Positions 44,940 through 54,680 of a stretch of 64,000 nt of DNA are shown piece by piece. The notes under the pieces are model-generated. The model was given only the letters and a program-made list of their open reading frames with translations. It did no database searches and was not told where the DNA came from. Every line of letters begins with the position of its first letter. Positions within the stretch are counted from its first letter, which is position 1. The DNA comes from Wocania arenilitoris (GTDB lineage Bacteria > Bacteroidota > Bacteroidia > Flavobacteriales > Flavobacteriaceae): positions 1 to 64,000 of the forward strand of contig NZ_JAKKDU010000010.1 in NCBI RefSeq assembly GCF_021728535.1, given 5' to 3'. The position numbers and the translations under genes are program-made.

Positions 44940-45782
44940 TTATTGTATTTCGCAACAGAAACAGTTATTAGGCTTATAAAAGCCCCTTTTATGTAGTGAT
45001 TGTATAATTCGTTCTTTAAACTTTAAACTGTAAACTTCAAATTTGGTGTAACCAAAATTACTGATACTAATTGAAGGTGCTAAAGCTTGTACATAATGCC
45101 ACCAGTTTTGTGGTACAAACAGCACATCTCCGGGTTCAAGTACAACACTTTTAAACTTATTGTTTTTAAATTCAGGGAATTTGGTATTGTTAAAATTATT
45201 AATGTCAACATCACTAGCAACAGCGCCATATATATGTTTTTTGCTGGGGTACATGGTTTTATTAAATTTTGTTGAGCTAATAATAAACATTTTTTTACCC
45301 CTTATTTGCGCATACACATTATTAGCTGTATCGGCATGAAAACCAGAAATGGTGTTTGCAGGACCAATCCAAGCTGTAATGTCGTTAACTTTAGTATGCT
45401 TCTCAAAAAACGAAAAGTCAATATCACTTTTCAGGTGTGGGTAATATTCAAAAATATCTAAAGTTGTTAGATAATCTTTTACTGATGTGTTATTGCTTTC
45501 AGCATCTTTTAATTGTTGAATATATTTTTTAAATGATGCTTTTTTATATCTGTTATCGTCTTGGATAAAGTTGTCTGATAATAAGAATATATTTTTATCT
45601 TCTTTAAGGTTTAATAAAAAATCTAAATCCCAATTTTTTGTTGCGCCCCAATCTTTTGCAAATCCTTTTATTATAACAGGTTTCTTTTTGTTAAAATAGT
45701 TTTTTTTAAAGGTAGCAGAATCAATAGACGTTATTTCTTCAACTGGTTGACTTTGTTTTACAATTTCTGATACAATATTCAT
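44940..45782 (-). CDS. JmjC/cupin-8-type Fe(II)/2OG dioxygenase
   Basis: A 280-residue oxygenase of the FIH/JmjC type. The metal-binding HxD is in GFHADTANNVYAQI and the distal His in FVPQNWWHYVQAL; GPANTISGFH and VLEPGDVLFVP are usual flanks. Such enzymes hydroxylate proteins or small molecules. The extreme C-terminus has an unusual NNCFCCEIQ cysteine cluster. It follows the ATP-grasp gene by 15 bases on the minus strand, so the two probably act together, perhaps modifying an amino acid or peptide for the adjoining polysaccharide locus. That link is inference. Confidence 0.85.
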   Translation of the reverse strand: MNIVSEIVKQSQPVEEITSIDSATFKKNYFNKKKPVIIKGFAKDWGATKNWDLDFLLNLKEDKNIFLLSDNFIQDDNRYKKASFKKYIQQLKDAESNNTSVKDYLTTLDIFEYYPHLKSDIDFSFFEKHTKVNDITAWIGPANTISGFHADTANNVYAQIRGKKMFIISSTKFNKTMYPSKKHIYGAVASDVDINNFNNTKFPEFKNNKFKSVVLEPGDVLFVPQNWWHYVQALAPSISISNFGYTKFEVYSLKFKERIIQSLHKRGFYKPNNCFCCEIQ

Positions 45783-45797
45783 GTTGTACTAAATTTG

Positions 45798-46949
45798 TTA
45801 TAAACTGTTTATTATGAAATGTTGGAAGTTTTTTTTTGGTCTAATTTTTCTCATAAAAAAACGGCTAAACCTATAAAATGTTGGCTTTAAGTCGTTAAGC
45901 ATATATTTCATGGGGGTGTGCTTGAAGATAAAGTTTAGCTTAAAAAGGTAGCTTTTATCATTTTTTATACTTTTTACCAAACCTTTCATAAGCATAAAGT
46001 CTATAAACTTATACTTAGGCATATCAAACTCATAACCCAAACTAGCGGCAGCATATAAATATGGAAAGTTAACACCAGCAAACAAAGAAGCTTCAACCGA
46101 TCCCCAAAACCTTGGGTTTACTTCAATTACCTTAAAGTTATTAGCGTTTTTATCGTAACGCATATCTAAATGTGCAACACCAGACCAATTAAGGGTTTTC
46201 ATTAACTTTTCTACATCTTTAAATAATACATCATTTTCTAAAAACTCAAATGATATTTGAGGTGCATATTTGCTATTACCGAACATATTCGGTTTCTGAA
46301 TCGTATATGCTAATATTTCACCGTTTTTGCAAAGTACGCTACAATCTATATCATAACCTTCTACATAATCTTGGATAAGGTATGTGCAATTAAATTTATC
46401 AGAGTTTAAAAACTCATTTAAACCACTTTTATCTCTAAAAACATCAATACCATTACCGCCCCCAATGCCTTCCGCTGGTTTTACCAAAACAGGAAAATCA
46501 ACGGTTTTAATATCAAAATCAACACCTTTATCTATCATTTGGGTTTTTGGAAATGGCAAATTATTTTCTGCTAAATGTTTGTTTAGAAGCCCTTTATTAT
46601 TTGCAGTATTAAAATTTTCATAAGAAGGTAATAAGGCAAGCTTATTAATGGAAGAAATTAAATCCTTATGTTCAAGTATAACCCTAATAGCATCTTCAAA
46701 AATGGGCATAATCACATCAATATTATACTTATCTACCTCTTTGTTTATATGGTTTATAAAGTCTGTATTGGTAGTTTTGGGATAAAAAGAAAATTTATGT
46801 ACTTTATTTGAGTGTTTCATGGGAATTTCGTTGTCATCAGACATCACATGAATTTTGATTCCCCTTACTTCAGACAAACAATTTAGCACAATCATTAAAA
46901 CTGGGGCTTCGCCATCTGGTATCAAAACAGATATATTCCTATCTATCAT
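45798..46949 (-). CDS. ATP-grasp ligase (carbamoyl-phosphate synthase-like)
   Basis: A 383-residue ATP-grasp enzyme. The N-terminal pre-ATP-grasp part (VLIPDGEAPVLMIVLNCLSE) precedes the nucleotide-binding region with FPVLVKPAEGIGGGNGIDVF near residue 160 and the metal-binding FKVIEVNPRFWGSVEASLF near residue 275. Family members ligate a carboxylate to an amine or thiol using ATP, often in cell-surface or natural-product pathways. It is upstream of, and likely in operon with, the JmjC-type gene and sits next to the polysaccharide region. Confidence 0.85.
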   Translation of the reverse strand: MIDRNISVLIPDGEAPVLMIVLNCLSEVRGIKIHVMSDDNEIPMKHSNKVHKFSFYPKTTNTDFINHINKEVDKYNIDVIMPIFEDAIRVILEHKDLISSINKLALLPSYENFNTANNKGLLNKHLAENNLPFPKTQMIDKGVDFDIKTVDFPVLVKPAEGIGGGNGIDVFRDKSGLNEFLNSDKFNCTYLIQDYVEGYDIDCSVLCKNGEILAYTIQKPNMFGNSKYAPQISFEFLENDVLFKDVEKLMKTLNWSGVAHLDMRYDKNANNFKVIEVNPRFWGSVEASLFAGVNFPYLYAAASLGYEFDMPKYKFIDFMLMKGLVKSIKNDKSYLFKLNFIFKHTPMKYMLNDLKPTFYRFSRFFMRKIRPKKNFQHFIINSL

Positions 46950-47205
46950 TTGTTTATTGTTTAAATAGCTTGGTTTATTATATTGGAGAACTAAATCTTT
47001 AATTTTTTTGAAATATCTGTAATAAAACTTAATTCATCAAATAAAGTCTTTAAATAACTTAATTATACTACAAAAATACATTTAGTTTATATGCCTTGTA
47101 GTTAAAAGATAATTTTTGCCATTTAAAAGAGTAATTTTGACTTAATGAAAGCTTTGTAAGACATTTAATTGTATATCGACAAATACTAGATTTTAATTTT
47201 AATGC

Positions 47206-48660
47206 ATGGTATTTAATTCCTTAGAGTTTTTTCTTTTTTTATCGATAGTTTTTACGCTATACTGGTCGGTTTTTAAAAAAAACCTAAAGGCACAGAATTT
47301 ACTACTCCTTTTTGCGAGTTACTTATTTTACGGCTGGTGGGATTGGAGATTTCTTTCACTTATATTGCTTAGTACCACAGTAGATTATTTTGTTGGATTG
47401 AAAATATTTGCTAATGAAAAAAAATCGACACGAAAAATGTGGTTATGGGTAAGTGTACTTTTTAATGTTGGGCTTTTGGGCTTTTTTAAATATTTCAATT
47501 TTTTTGTTGACTCATGGGTAGATATGTTCTCAATGCTTGGATATGAGATGAAAAGCACTTGGACATTGCGAGTCATTTTACCAGTGGGTATATCATTTTA
47601 TACGTTTCAAACCATGTCTTATTCGTTTGATTTGTACTATAAAAAACTAGAACAGCCAACTAAAGATTTTTTATCCTTTGCAGCTTTTGTTAGCTTTTTT
47701 CCGCAATTAGTTGCTGGCCCTATTGAGCGTGCTTCAAACTTATTATCTCAAATTACAAATAAAAGGGAGTTTAGTTACAACCAATCTGTTAGTGGTTTAA
47801 AATTAATTTTGTGGGGACTTTTTAAAAAGGTAGTTATTGCAGATTCCTTAGGACCAATTGTAGATGATATTTTTGCAAACTATTCAACCTATCCTGCGTC
47901 AACACTTATTTTAGGGGTTACACTATTTAGTTTTCAGGTATACGGAGATTTTAGTGGTTATTCAGATATTGCTATTGGTACTGCAAAATTATTTGGTATA
48001 GAATTAATGTCTAATTTTAAATTCCCTAATTTTTCGAGAAATGTTGCTGAATACTGGCAGCGGTGGCACGTATCGCTATCTACATGGTTTAGGCATTACG
48101 TTTATATTCCGTTAGGCGGATCACGTGTTAGTAAACTTAAATCTGTTAGAAATATTATTATAATTTTCCTGGTTAGTGGCTTTTGGCACGGAGCCAATTG
48201 GACATTTGTTTTTTGGGGTGCATTTCATGCATTGGCATTTATTCCCGTTTTTTTAATGGGAAGAAATACTATTTATAAGAACAGTGTCGTAGGGGAGAAC
48301 ACTATTTTCCCTTCGTTAAAAGAAATAGGACAAGTTGTTTTAACCTTTGGAATAGTTACGTTTTCGAGAATATTTTTTAGATCAGAATCAATTACCGATG
48401 CCTTTGCTTTTATAAGGGGTATAACTAATAACTTTACTTATGAGGTTTACCATCATCCAATGGGTTATAGAATGATTGACTATTACATTCTTTTAGCATT
48501 ATTTGTTTTATATGAATATATCATAAGAAAAGATGAGCGATCACCTTTTAAATTTAAATCAAAAATGGTTAGATTTATCATATATACATTGGTAATTTTA
48601 TTGATGCTACTGTTTTACGATGATAACGTTGATAGGTCATTCATCTATTTTCAATTTTAA
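47206..48660 (+). CDS. MBOAT-family O-acyltransferase (AlgI/DltB-like)
   Basis: Polytopic membrane acyltransferase of 484 residues with about 11 helices. Diagnostic segments are FFPQLVAGPIERASNLLSQI, EYWQRWHVSLSTWFRHYVYI with PLGGSR, and SGFWHGANWTFVFWGAFHAL, whose histidine is the presumed catalytic residue. The length suits AlgI-type alginate O-acetylases; DltB belongs to the same superfamily. It transfers acyl groups across the inner membrane to surface polymers. A -7 box TAATTTTG lies about 65 bases upstream. The SGNH gene follows seven bases after its stop. Confidence 0.93.
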   Translation: MVFNSLEFFLFLSIVFTLYWSVFKKNLKAQNLLLLFASYLFYGWWDWRFLSLILLSTTVDYFVGLKIFANEKKSTRKMWLWVSVLFNVGLLGFFKYFNFFVDSWVDMFSMLGYEMKSTWTLRVILPVGISFYTFQTMSYSFDLYYKKLEQPTKDFLSFAAFVSFFPQLVAGPIERASNLLSQITNKREFSYNQSVSGLKLILWGLFKKVVIADSLGPIVDDIFANYSTYPASTLILGVTLFSFQVYGDFSGYSDIAIGTAKLFGIELMSNFKFPNFSRNVAEYWQRWHVSLSTWFRHYVYIPLGGSRVSKLKSVRNIIIIFLVSGFWHGANWTFVFWGAFHALAFIPVFLMGRNTIYKNSVVGENTIFPSLKEIGQVVLTFGIVTFSRIFFRSESITDAFAFIRGITNNFTYEVYHHPMGYRMIDYYILLALFVLYEYIIRKDERSPFKFKSKMVRFIIYTLVILLMLLFYDDNVDRSFIYFQF

Positions 48661-48667
48661 GCAAAAA

Positions 48668-49624
48668 ATGAAAAAACTGTTTTTTAAAACCATATTATAT
48701 ACCATTCTAATTTTGTTAGCGTTAGAGGTATTAATACGTGTTCTACATTTAACAAAAGATTATCCGTCGCGCTATATCGATGAGTTTGGTGTAGAGAAAT
48801 GGGTGCCAAATCAAAAAGGAATGTCAGTAACTGGTATTAGAAGACAAAATTTTTCAGAGTACAAAATCAACAACTCAGGGTATAATTCTTATCGCGAATT
48901 TGTTCCAACTTATGATAAAACAGAAATAGCCTTAGTTGGGGATTCTTTTATAGAAGGTTTTCATCAGCATTATTACAATGCCATTGGGAAAAAGATTGAA
49001 AGTAAACTAACGGATGTTGAAGTTTATGAGTTTGGTTACGCTGGCTATGATTTAGCAGACCAGTTACATTTAATACATGCTTATAAAAGTATGTTTAATA
49101 AAATAGATCATGTAATTTTAGGCTTAAAATTTGAAAACGATTTAACTCGTGGCGAGTATAATATAATTCAAGATAGAATACATTTAGAATCGCCATTATA
49201 CAAAAACATTCGTAAAATAAAACTGATAGTACATGCTCAAAATAGTGGCGTTTTCGATCCTATTTTAAATATTATTGGTTCAATCTCAACTTTTTTAAAG
49301 CCTAAAATAAAAACATATACTAAAGAGAAAACTAAGGAAGAAATTAAAAATATGCATTTGGCATATATTGAAAACTTTAAATCTTTAATAGAAAAATATG
49401 GATTTGATAAACAACGATTTGTGCTTCTTATAGACACAAGTATAACACCGCAAATATTTATAGAACATCTAGAAGAAAACAATTACAAGTATATTGATTT
49501 TTATGATGCATTAAACACATCAAAAACCCCAACAACTTTAATATATGATAGACATTGGAATAATCACGGAAGGCATTTAATTGCAAATTTAATTGTTAAA
49601 TATTATAGTAATATTATTAAGTAG
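48668..49624 (+). CDS. SGNH-type membrane-anchored protein, MBOAT partner
   Basis: I chose the ATG at 48668, which opens MKKLFFKTILYTILILLALE, an N-terminal membrane anchor; an upstream in-frame ATG would lie inside the MBOAT gene. The domain (319 residues in all) has the SGNH block I nucleophile in ALVGDSFIEGFHQ and block V in DRHWNNHGRHLI with the Asp-His pair. Such proteins (AlgJ/AlgX, DltD, PatB) cooperate with MBOAT proteins to place acyl groups on extracytoplasmic polymers. Its stop overlaps the convergent end of the FAD-FemAB gene by eight bases. Confidence 0.85.
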   Translation: MKKLFFKTILYTILILLALEVLIRVLHLTKDYPSRYIDEFGVEKWVPNQKGMSVTGIRRQNFSEYKINNSGYNSYREFVPTYDKTEIALVGDSFIEGFHQHYYNAIGKKIESKLTDVEVYEFGYAGYDLADQLHLIHAYKSMFNKIDHVILGLKFENDLTRGEYNIIQDRIHLESPLYKNIRKIKLIVHAQNSGVFDPILNIIGSISTFLKPKIKTYTKEKTKEEIKNMHLAYIENFKSLIEKYGFDKQRFVLLIDTSITPQIFIEHLEENNYKYIDFYDALNTSKTPTTLIYDRHWNNHGRHLIANLIVKYYSNIIK

Positions 49625-52600
49625 TTTTATTTCTATACAACGGAAAAAAATCTGAGTTGATATTTGCATCGCGCTCTGCAACTAATTTGTCGTAATTTTT
49701 TTTATCTACAACATACCGCCATATTTTAAAAGGCCTATAATCTTTTGAAAAAGAGGCCTTAAACCTAAACAGTTCATCTTCTTTATTACCTAATCCGCCA
49801 CCTAAGTTAAAATACTTATAGCTATTTGTACTATTTTTAATTCTTGCTTCGTCTATAAGCAATCGAAGAGGCGACAAATTTAAAGAGCTGTTTTTTGTAC
49901 CCGACAGGTGGTATTGAATAATATTATTGGTTTTTACCATCATAGCACCAGAAATAATAGCATTGGTTTCCTTATCAACTGCATAATACATAACCGTTTT
50001 AAAATCTTTACTATCCAAAAGTTTATAGAAATAGTCTCTAGAAAAATAATAATTTTTAGTAGCATCAACTCTATCCATATTCTCGTAATAGAGACTAATA
50101 AAGATATCTAAATCTTCTCTTTTATCACTAGTTATAATGTTTAAAAGTTTGCGTCCTTTGTTCAAATATCGCTTTGTAGTTTTAGAAAAAATAACACGTT
50201 GTTCATCTATAGGTTTTGTTAAATCAATATTTACAACATTGCCCAGTTTAATAGTTTCTCCTAAATTGGCTAGTATGGCATCTTGGTGTTTGATAAAAGG
50301 ATTTAATCTTGAAAAAACAGAAATAATCTTTTCCTGTGCAAAAAAAGAATTTAATGTTCTTTTAAAGTTTGAATTGTTAAATTTTGCATCGATGTTTTTT
50401 TGCAATGGTCCCGAGTAGCCATAAACCGAAGTTGCATCGTAAAAACTAGTACCTTCAATTTTTCTTATTATTAAAGGAAAGCAAATTAGTGCATCGCCTT
50501 CAGTATACCGCAACAGAACTGCTTTATAATCGTCTTTTTTTGCTAAGTAGTGATAATCGTAAGTATGGTAAAAATCATAGTTTCCTACTTGTTTTAAAGC
50601 TTTTTCCCAATGACCTTTGGATGTTATTACACTAAACGAAGAATCTTCACAAGTATTATTAACCTCATTTTGTCTGTAAACAGGAAAAAAAGCATCTGCG
50701 TTTTGTATTAAAGATGAAACGTCATCATATTCAACTACCATGTTGTTAATTAGCTTGTTATAAACATGGTGGTTTATAATTTTTCTTCCAGTACAAAATG
50801 GAATGTCTTCGGTTTTTGGAAAAAGATATTTTTTACTCTTGTATAGCCCATCTCCATCTTTTAACCCTCCTCCTAAAACATAATATTTAAAGTTTTGGCT
50901 TATAGCCCATTTTATAATTTCTACTCTTAAATAATCATTTGGTCTGCAATGAAAATAATCGGAATCTGTCCCTCCTAGAAATGCAAATATAGTGTCGTTG
51001 TTTTTTATTATTAATTCTGCAGAAATAGGAATATTATCTAAGTAGGCAAATGCTATTGAAAACTCATTTGGGTTGCTTAATATTAAGCTTTCAAAATAAT
51101 TTAATGAAAAAAAGTAAATGTCTTTTGCATTAAGTCTAATCATTGTTTTTGTATATATATCAAAGAAAAGCTTAATTGTTTTTTTGTTTATTTCATTACT
51201 ATTAAAAATAGTATTGTTTAAGTTATATGAAACTGCTTTGCGATAATTATTTCTTACTTTAGAAACAAAAGATATCCATTGTCTATCAAAATCTTTAAAA
51301 AGTTCTCCTTTAACATTTAATAACGATTTAACTAAGTGCCCTGTATACCCTAAATGGTTTTTATTTAAACTAAACCTAATAAATTCAGTTATTACATTGT
51401 TTTGTTTATACCAATTATCAACAGCACTCCAAAAAGCTTTTAAATCCTTTTCATTAATATCTCCATTATATAAAGGCCCGCCATAGCCATAAGGTGTTAT
51501 AACATCAAAATATTTAACTGATGAGTTGTTTTTTAAAGTTAATTCTCTAAAAATTAATGGCATCAAAATTTCACTAGAATTATTAATCTTAAACAGGAAA
51601 TACTTTAATGAGTTAGTTTTGTTTTCAAAATATTTTAAGTGGCAGTAAGCATAATAAATATTATTATTCCAGTTTGTTTTTAACAATTGGTTATAATTTT
51701 CAATATCTGTGGGATTATCTAAATTTATAACTTCTAGCTTATAGTTTTTTGATATGTTTTTTTTGTCTTCGAACAAATCGTCAAATAGTATTTTTGATAA
51801 TGTTTTAGACAACCAAATAATTCTTCCACAATGCTCAACATGCCATACTGCTTTGTTTTCAATAACATTGCCCGCTAGCATGGGGCCAATGATGTGGAAA
51901 TTTTTTGTAGATTCTAAATTCTCATTAACATGAAAGCCTATTTTTGATTGATTAGGGATACAGTATTTTTTTTCTAACAAATTTTTTAGCAATGCAGGTA
52001 TGTTATTATCCATTAAATTTCTACTTCCTACACAATTTATTACAATATGAAATGGGCTTTTATGTACTTTATTAGTTTTGGTTAATGTGTCTAAATACTC
52101 TAAGCTATAATTGTCATTGTCATTAGATGTCATGGTGTTAAATCGGCCAGCAATATGTTGAAACCTGTTTTGATTTTCTAGGCTTTTTACAACATTTAAA
52201 TAATGCATACCTGCGCAGCGTTGTCTTTTTCCTATTGTGTTACCATAGTCGCAAGCAAAAATTTCTAATTCTTTTTTACTTAAGTTTTCAAGTAAATCAC
52301 CAAAATGTTTAGAGATTATATCTACGGTTGAAGCTGCTCCTAAATTTATTTTATCGGCATTATCAAGATCTTTAAAAGTCGCTTCGGCAATTAATTTGGC
52401 AGTTAATTTTTTTTCTTTTTTTAATTCATTTAAATGGTAAGGTATATACAGTTTTTGTTTTTCTTTATCAATTAAGCCATCTGGTATCAAACCTTGAGTA
52501 GAAAGAAAAGTGAAATGAGTACTCGTGTGCTTATTATTAGAGAAATCATTTATTTTATATATTAATTCTAAAGCACTTGCATTGGCACCAACTATAAGAA

Positions 52601-53327
52601 TATTGGTTGGTTTCCCCTCTCTGTTGCTTATAAAAGTATTGACTTTGTTTAATGTTTTACCTATATTGGGTTTGTATGGGTTATTTATAAAAATTAGATT
52701 TTTTTCTTCTATTAAATCCTTATTCTGCCATAAATGTTTAACAGGTAACGAACCTACAGATAGAACTACTTTTAGAGAATTTATTTTTAATCCACCTTTT
52801 AGTGTAATGTTGTATGTGTTGCTATCTTTTTGTACATCTATAACTTCACCATTAGTATAGCTAATGTTTATTAATCCTTTTTCAGTAAGTTCTTCAACCT
52901 TATTATTTACTCTTAAATTAATGTAGCACCCAAAAAAACGTCTAGGGATAAATAGGTCTTCCCAATCGTTAGTATCAATTTTATCTTTATTGACTAAAAG
53001 CCATTTTTTTGATAATGTACCACCCTCTTTTTCAAACTCTTTTAGTAACCAAGATTTGTTTTTGTTAAGCCATTTGATAAATAAATTAAGTTCTGGTTCA
53101 ACCAAAAAGTTTCTCAAAGATGTTATTAAAAGTGTAGAATAGCCAGATCGTGTACCGTAAGGAATTCCTAAATTAAACTCTGAATATTTTTCAATAATAT
53201 GTATAGAAACAACTTCTTTAGATGTTGAATCATTATAGATTCGATCTAGAAAATTTAGTAAACTGAATGAGGTTGAAATTCCAGATCCAATAAAAGTAAT
53301 GTCTGCTATAGTATTATCTTTACTCAC
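49617..53327 (-). CDS. Tripartite fusion: FAD/NAD(P)-binding domain plus two FemAB-like acyl/aminoacyltransferase domains
   Basis: A cytoplasmic 1236-residue chain with no signal peptide. Residues 1 to about 530 form a PF13454-like FAD/NAD(P)-binding domain: ITFIGSGISTSFSLLNFL, LGIPYGTRSGYSTLLITS, a second Rossmann motif ILIVGANASALELI and VINCVGSRNLMDN. Two FemAB/GNAT-like domains follow (about 535-880 and 905-1220). They are tandem relatives: YGYGGPL near residue 612 and YGYSGPL near 967, RLNAKDIYFFSLNYFE and RVDATKNYYFSRDYFY, YYVLGGGLKDGDGLYKSKK near 815 and YFNLGGGLGNKEDELFRFK near 1170. FemAB proteins transfer amino acids from aminoacyl-tRNA to an acceptor amine. The gene is last in the adenylation/ACP operon. 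I infer flavin-dependent modification plus transfer of an acyl or aminoacyl group to a sugar. Confidence 0.8.
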   Translation of the reverse strand: MSKDNTIADITFIGSGISTSFSLLNFLDRIYNDSTSKEVVSIHIIEKYSEFNLGIPYGTRSGYSTLLITSLRNFLVEPELNLFIKWLNKNKSWLLKEFEKEGGTLSKKWLLVNKDKIDTNDWEDLFIPRRFFGCYINLRVNNKVEELTEKGLINISYTNGEVIDVQKDSNTYNITLKGGLKINSLKVVLSVGSLPVKHLWQNKDLIEEKNLIFINNPYKPNIGKTLNKVNTFISNREGKPTNILIVGANASALELIYKINDFSNNKHTSTHFTFLSTQGLIPDGLIDKEKQKLYIPYHLNELKKEKKLTAKLIAEATFKDLDNADKINLGAASTVDIISKHFGDLLENLSKKELEIFACDYGNTIGKRQRCAGMHYLNVVKSLENQNRFQHIAGRFNTMTSNDNDNYSLEYLDTLTKTNKVHKSPFHIVINCVGSRNLMDNNIPALLKNLLEKKYCIPNQSKIGFHVNENLESTKNFHIIGPMLAGNVIENKAVWHVEHCGRIIWLSKTLSKILFDDLFEDKKNISKNYKLEVINLDNPTDIENYNQLLKTNWNNNIYYAYCHLKYFENKTNSLKYFLFKINNSSEILMPLIFRELTLKNNSSVKYFDVITPYGYGGPLYNGDINEKDLKAFWSAVDNWYKQNNVITEFIRFSLNKNHLGYTGHLVKSLLNVKGELFKDFDRQWISFVSKVRNNYRKAVSYNLNNTIFNSNEINKKTIKLFFDIYTKTMIRLNAKDIYFFSLNYFESLILSNPNEFSIAFAYLDNIPISAELIIKNNDTIFAFLGGTDSDYFHCRPNDYLRVEIIKWAISQNFKYYVLGGGLKDGDGLYKSKKYLFPKTEDIPFCTGRKIINHHVYNKLINNMVVEYDDVSSLIQNADAFFPVYRQNEVNNTCEDSSFSVITSKGHWEKALKQVGNYDFYHTYDYHYLAKKDDYKAVLLRYTEGDALICFPLIIRKIEGTSFYDATSVYGYSGPLQKNIDAKFNNSNFKRTLNSFFAQEKIISVFSRLNPFIKHQDAILANLGETIKLGNVVNIDLTKPIDEQRVIFSKTTKRYLNKGRKLLNIITSDKREDLDIFISLYYENMDRVDATKNYYFSRDYFYKLLDSKDFKTVMYYAVDKETNAIISGAMMVKTNNIIQYHLSGTKNSSLNLSPLRLLIDEARIKNSTNSYKYFNLGGGLGNKEDELFRFKASFSKDYRPFKIWRYVVDKKNYDKLVAERDANINSDFFPLYRNKTT

Positions 53328-53329
53328 TT

Positions 53330-53965
53330 TTAATTATATTTTCTAGTTTTAATTATTTTGCCTGGGTTACCAACTACAGTTGAATAGTCTGGGACATCTT
53401 TAAGTACAACAGTACCTGCGCCAATAGTGCACCATTTACCAATTTTTACTTTAGGGATAACAACAGCACCAACACCAATATGACTGCCTTGACCTACTTC
53501 TACATGACCACACAGTGCTGCTTTTGGTGAGATATGAGCAAAATCATCGATAACATTATCATGATCTACACTAGCTCCAGTGTTAATAATAACATGTCTT
53601 CCTATGGTCGTATTAGGTTGAATAATTGCCCCTGCAAAAACTACAGTACCTTCACCAATAGTAGATTTATCTGAAATAATGGCTGATTTATGCACCGCTT
53701 TTTCATAACTACATTTTAAAAACTCTGCTATTTCAGCACGTTCTTTATTAATACCAACGGCAATGATAACGGGTGCTCCTTCGTGTGGAAATTTGCTTAG
53801 GTCTTCTCTTGCACCAATAGCTACATTTTTTGAAGCATGATGTACGCCTTCTGGTTTGTCATCAAAAGTATCTGTAACATGATATCCATTTTGCACTAAT
53901 ACATTTTTGATAACTTGTGAGTGACCACCTGCACCGTATATTCTAACTTTATTTTTTGTATCCAT
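53330..53965 (-). CDS. PglD/NeuD-type sugar O/N-acetyltransferase (copy 1)
   Basis: Acyl-CoA-dependent hexapeptide transferase of 211 residues. The N-terminal substrate-binding motif VRIYGAGGHSQVIKNVL is followed from about residue 95 by a left-handed beta helix of hexapeptide repeats (STIGEGTVVFAGAIIQPNTT, HVEVGQGSHIGVGAVVIPKV) and the closing DVPDYSTVVGNPGK. Members acetylate UDP-4-amino sugars (PglD) or sialic acids (NeuD). It lies two bases upstream of the fusion gene. With a PglC-like transferase nearby it fits bacillosamine-type sugar synthesis, but the aminotransferase and dehydratase are not in view. Confidence 0.87.
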   Translation of the reverse strand: MDTKNKVRIYGAGGHSQVIKNVLVQNGYHVTDTFDDKPEGVHHASKNVAIGAREDLSKFPHEGAPVIIAVGINKERAEIAEFLKCSYEKAVHKSAIISDKSTIGEGTVVFAGAIIQPNTTIGRHVIINTGASVDHDNVIDDFAHISPKAALCGHVEVGQGSHIGVGAVVIPKVKIGKWCTIGAGTVVLKDVPDYSTVVGNPGKIIKTRKYN

Positions 53966-53992
53966 TATGATTTGTAAAATTTAGTATCTTTT

Positions 53993-54658
53993 TTAAGATA
54001 AGTACTTTTCATTTGGCTTTCTATTTTTAATTTCTCTAGCAGGAATACCATAAGCTAATTTGTAATCTCCAATATCTCTTATTACTAATGATGCTGCACC
54101 TACTATGGTGTGCTTACCAATTTTAATATTTTGGATAACTGAGGTTCCTAAAGAAATGGCTGAACAAAAACCTATAGTTATATTCCCTCCAGTAGTAACA
54201 CCAGGAGCTAAACTTGAAAAGTTATCCATATTCGAATCATGACCCAAAGAAGATTTGGTATTAATAATACAAAATTCGCCTACTTTAGCATCAGAGTTTA
54301 TTGTTACATTAGCCATAACAACAGTGCCTTTTGGTATAAAAACACCATTTGCTAAAACTGCACTGGGATGAATTGCACTAATAAATTCTAAATTTGGTGA
54401 TTTAGACTCAATAAGTTCTTTCATTTGTTTTCTAACCCAATTATCTCCTATGCTAATCAAAGCACCAAAAATATTATGTTTCTTTATTAATTTAGGAATA
54501 TCGTTCTCATTTCCAATTACCTTATAACCAAATATTTTTGAATCAATACTTTTAAATGAGTCTATTAAGCCAACAATGTTATATTCATTATTTTTTATAA
54601 TAATGTCAATAATCATTTTAGAGTGCCCTGAAGCTCCTATTATTAAAATGTTTTTCAT
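53993..54658 (-). CDS. PglD/NeuD-type sugar acetyltransferase (copy 2)
   Basis: A second hexapeptide transferase of 221 residues, clearly related to its neighbour but divergent: ILIIGASGHSKMIIDIII at the N-terminus, hexapeptide repeats from about residue 105 (VFIPKGTVVMANVTINSDAK, NITIGFCSAISLGTSVIQ) and the end DIGDYKLAYGIPAREI. Two such enzymes side by side imply two acylation sites or two acyl donors. One could use the carrier-protein-bound group made by the adenylation enzyme upstream; that is inference. Gap to the sugar transferase stop is 22 bases. Confidence 0.85.
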   Translation of the reverse strand: MKNILIIGASGHSKMIIDIIIKNNEYNIVGLIDSFKSIDSKIFGYKVIGNENDIPKLIKKHNIFGALISIGDNWVRKQMKELIESKSPNLEFISAIHPSAVLANGVFIPKGTVVMANVTINSDAKVGEFCIINTKSSLGHDSNMDNFSSLAPGVTTGGNITIGFCSAISLGTSVIQNIKIGKHTIVGAASLVIRDIGDYKLAYGIPAREIKNRKPNEKYLS

Positions 54659-54680
54659 TTTATACTTAATTAATAACTTA

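Noticed and set aside
48620-48667. Upstream start for the SGNH gene inside the MBOAT gene
   Set aside because: It would add a polar segment before the membrane anchor; the ATG at 48668 gives a normal anchor and spacing.
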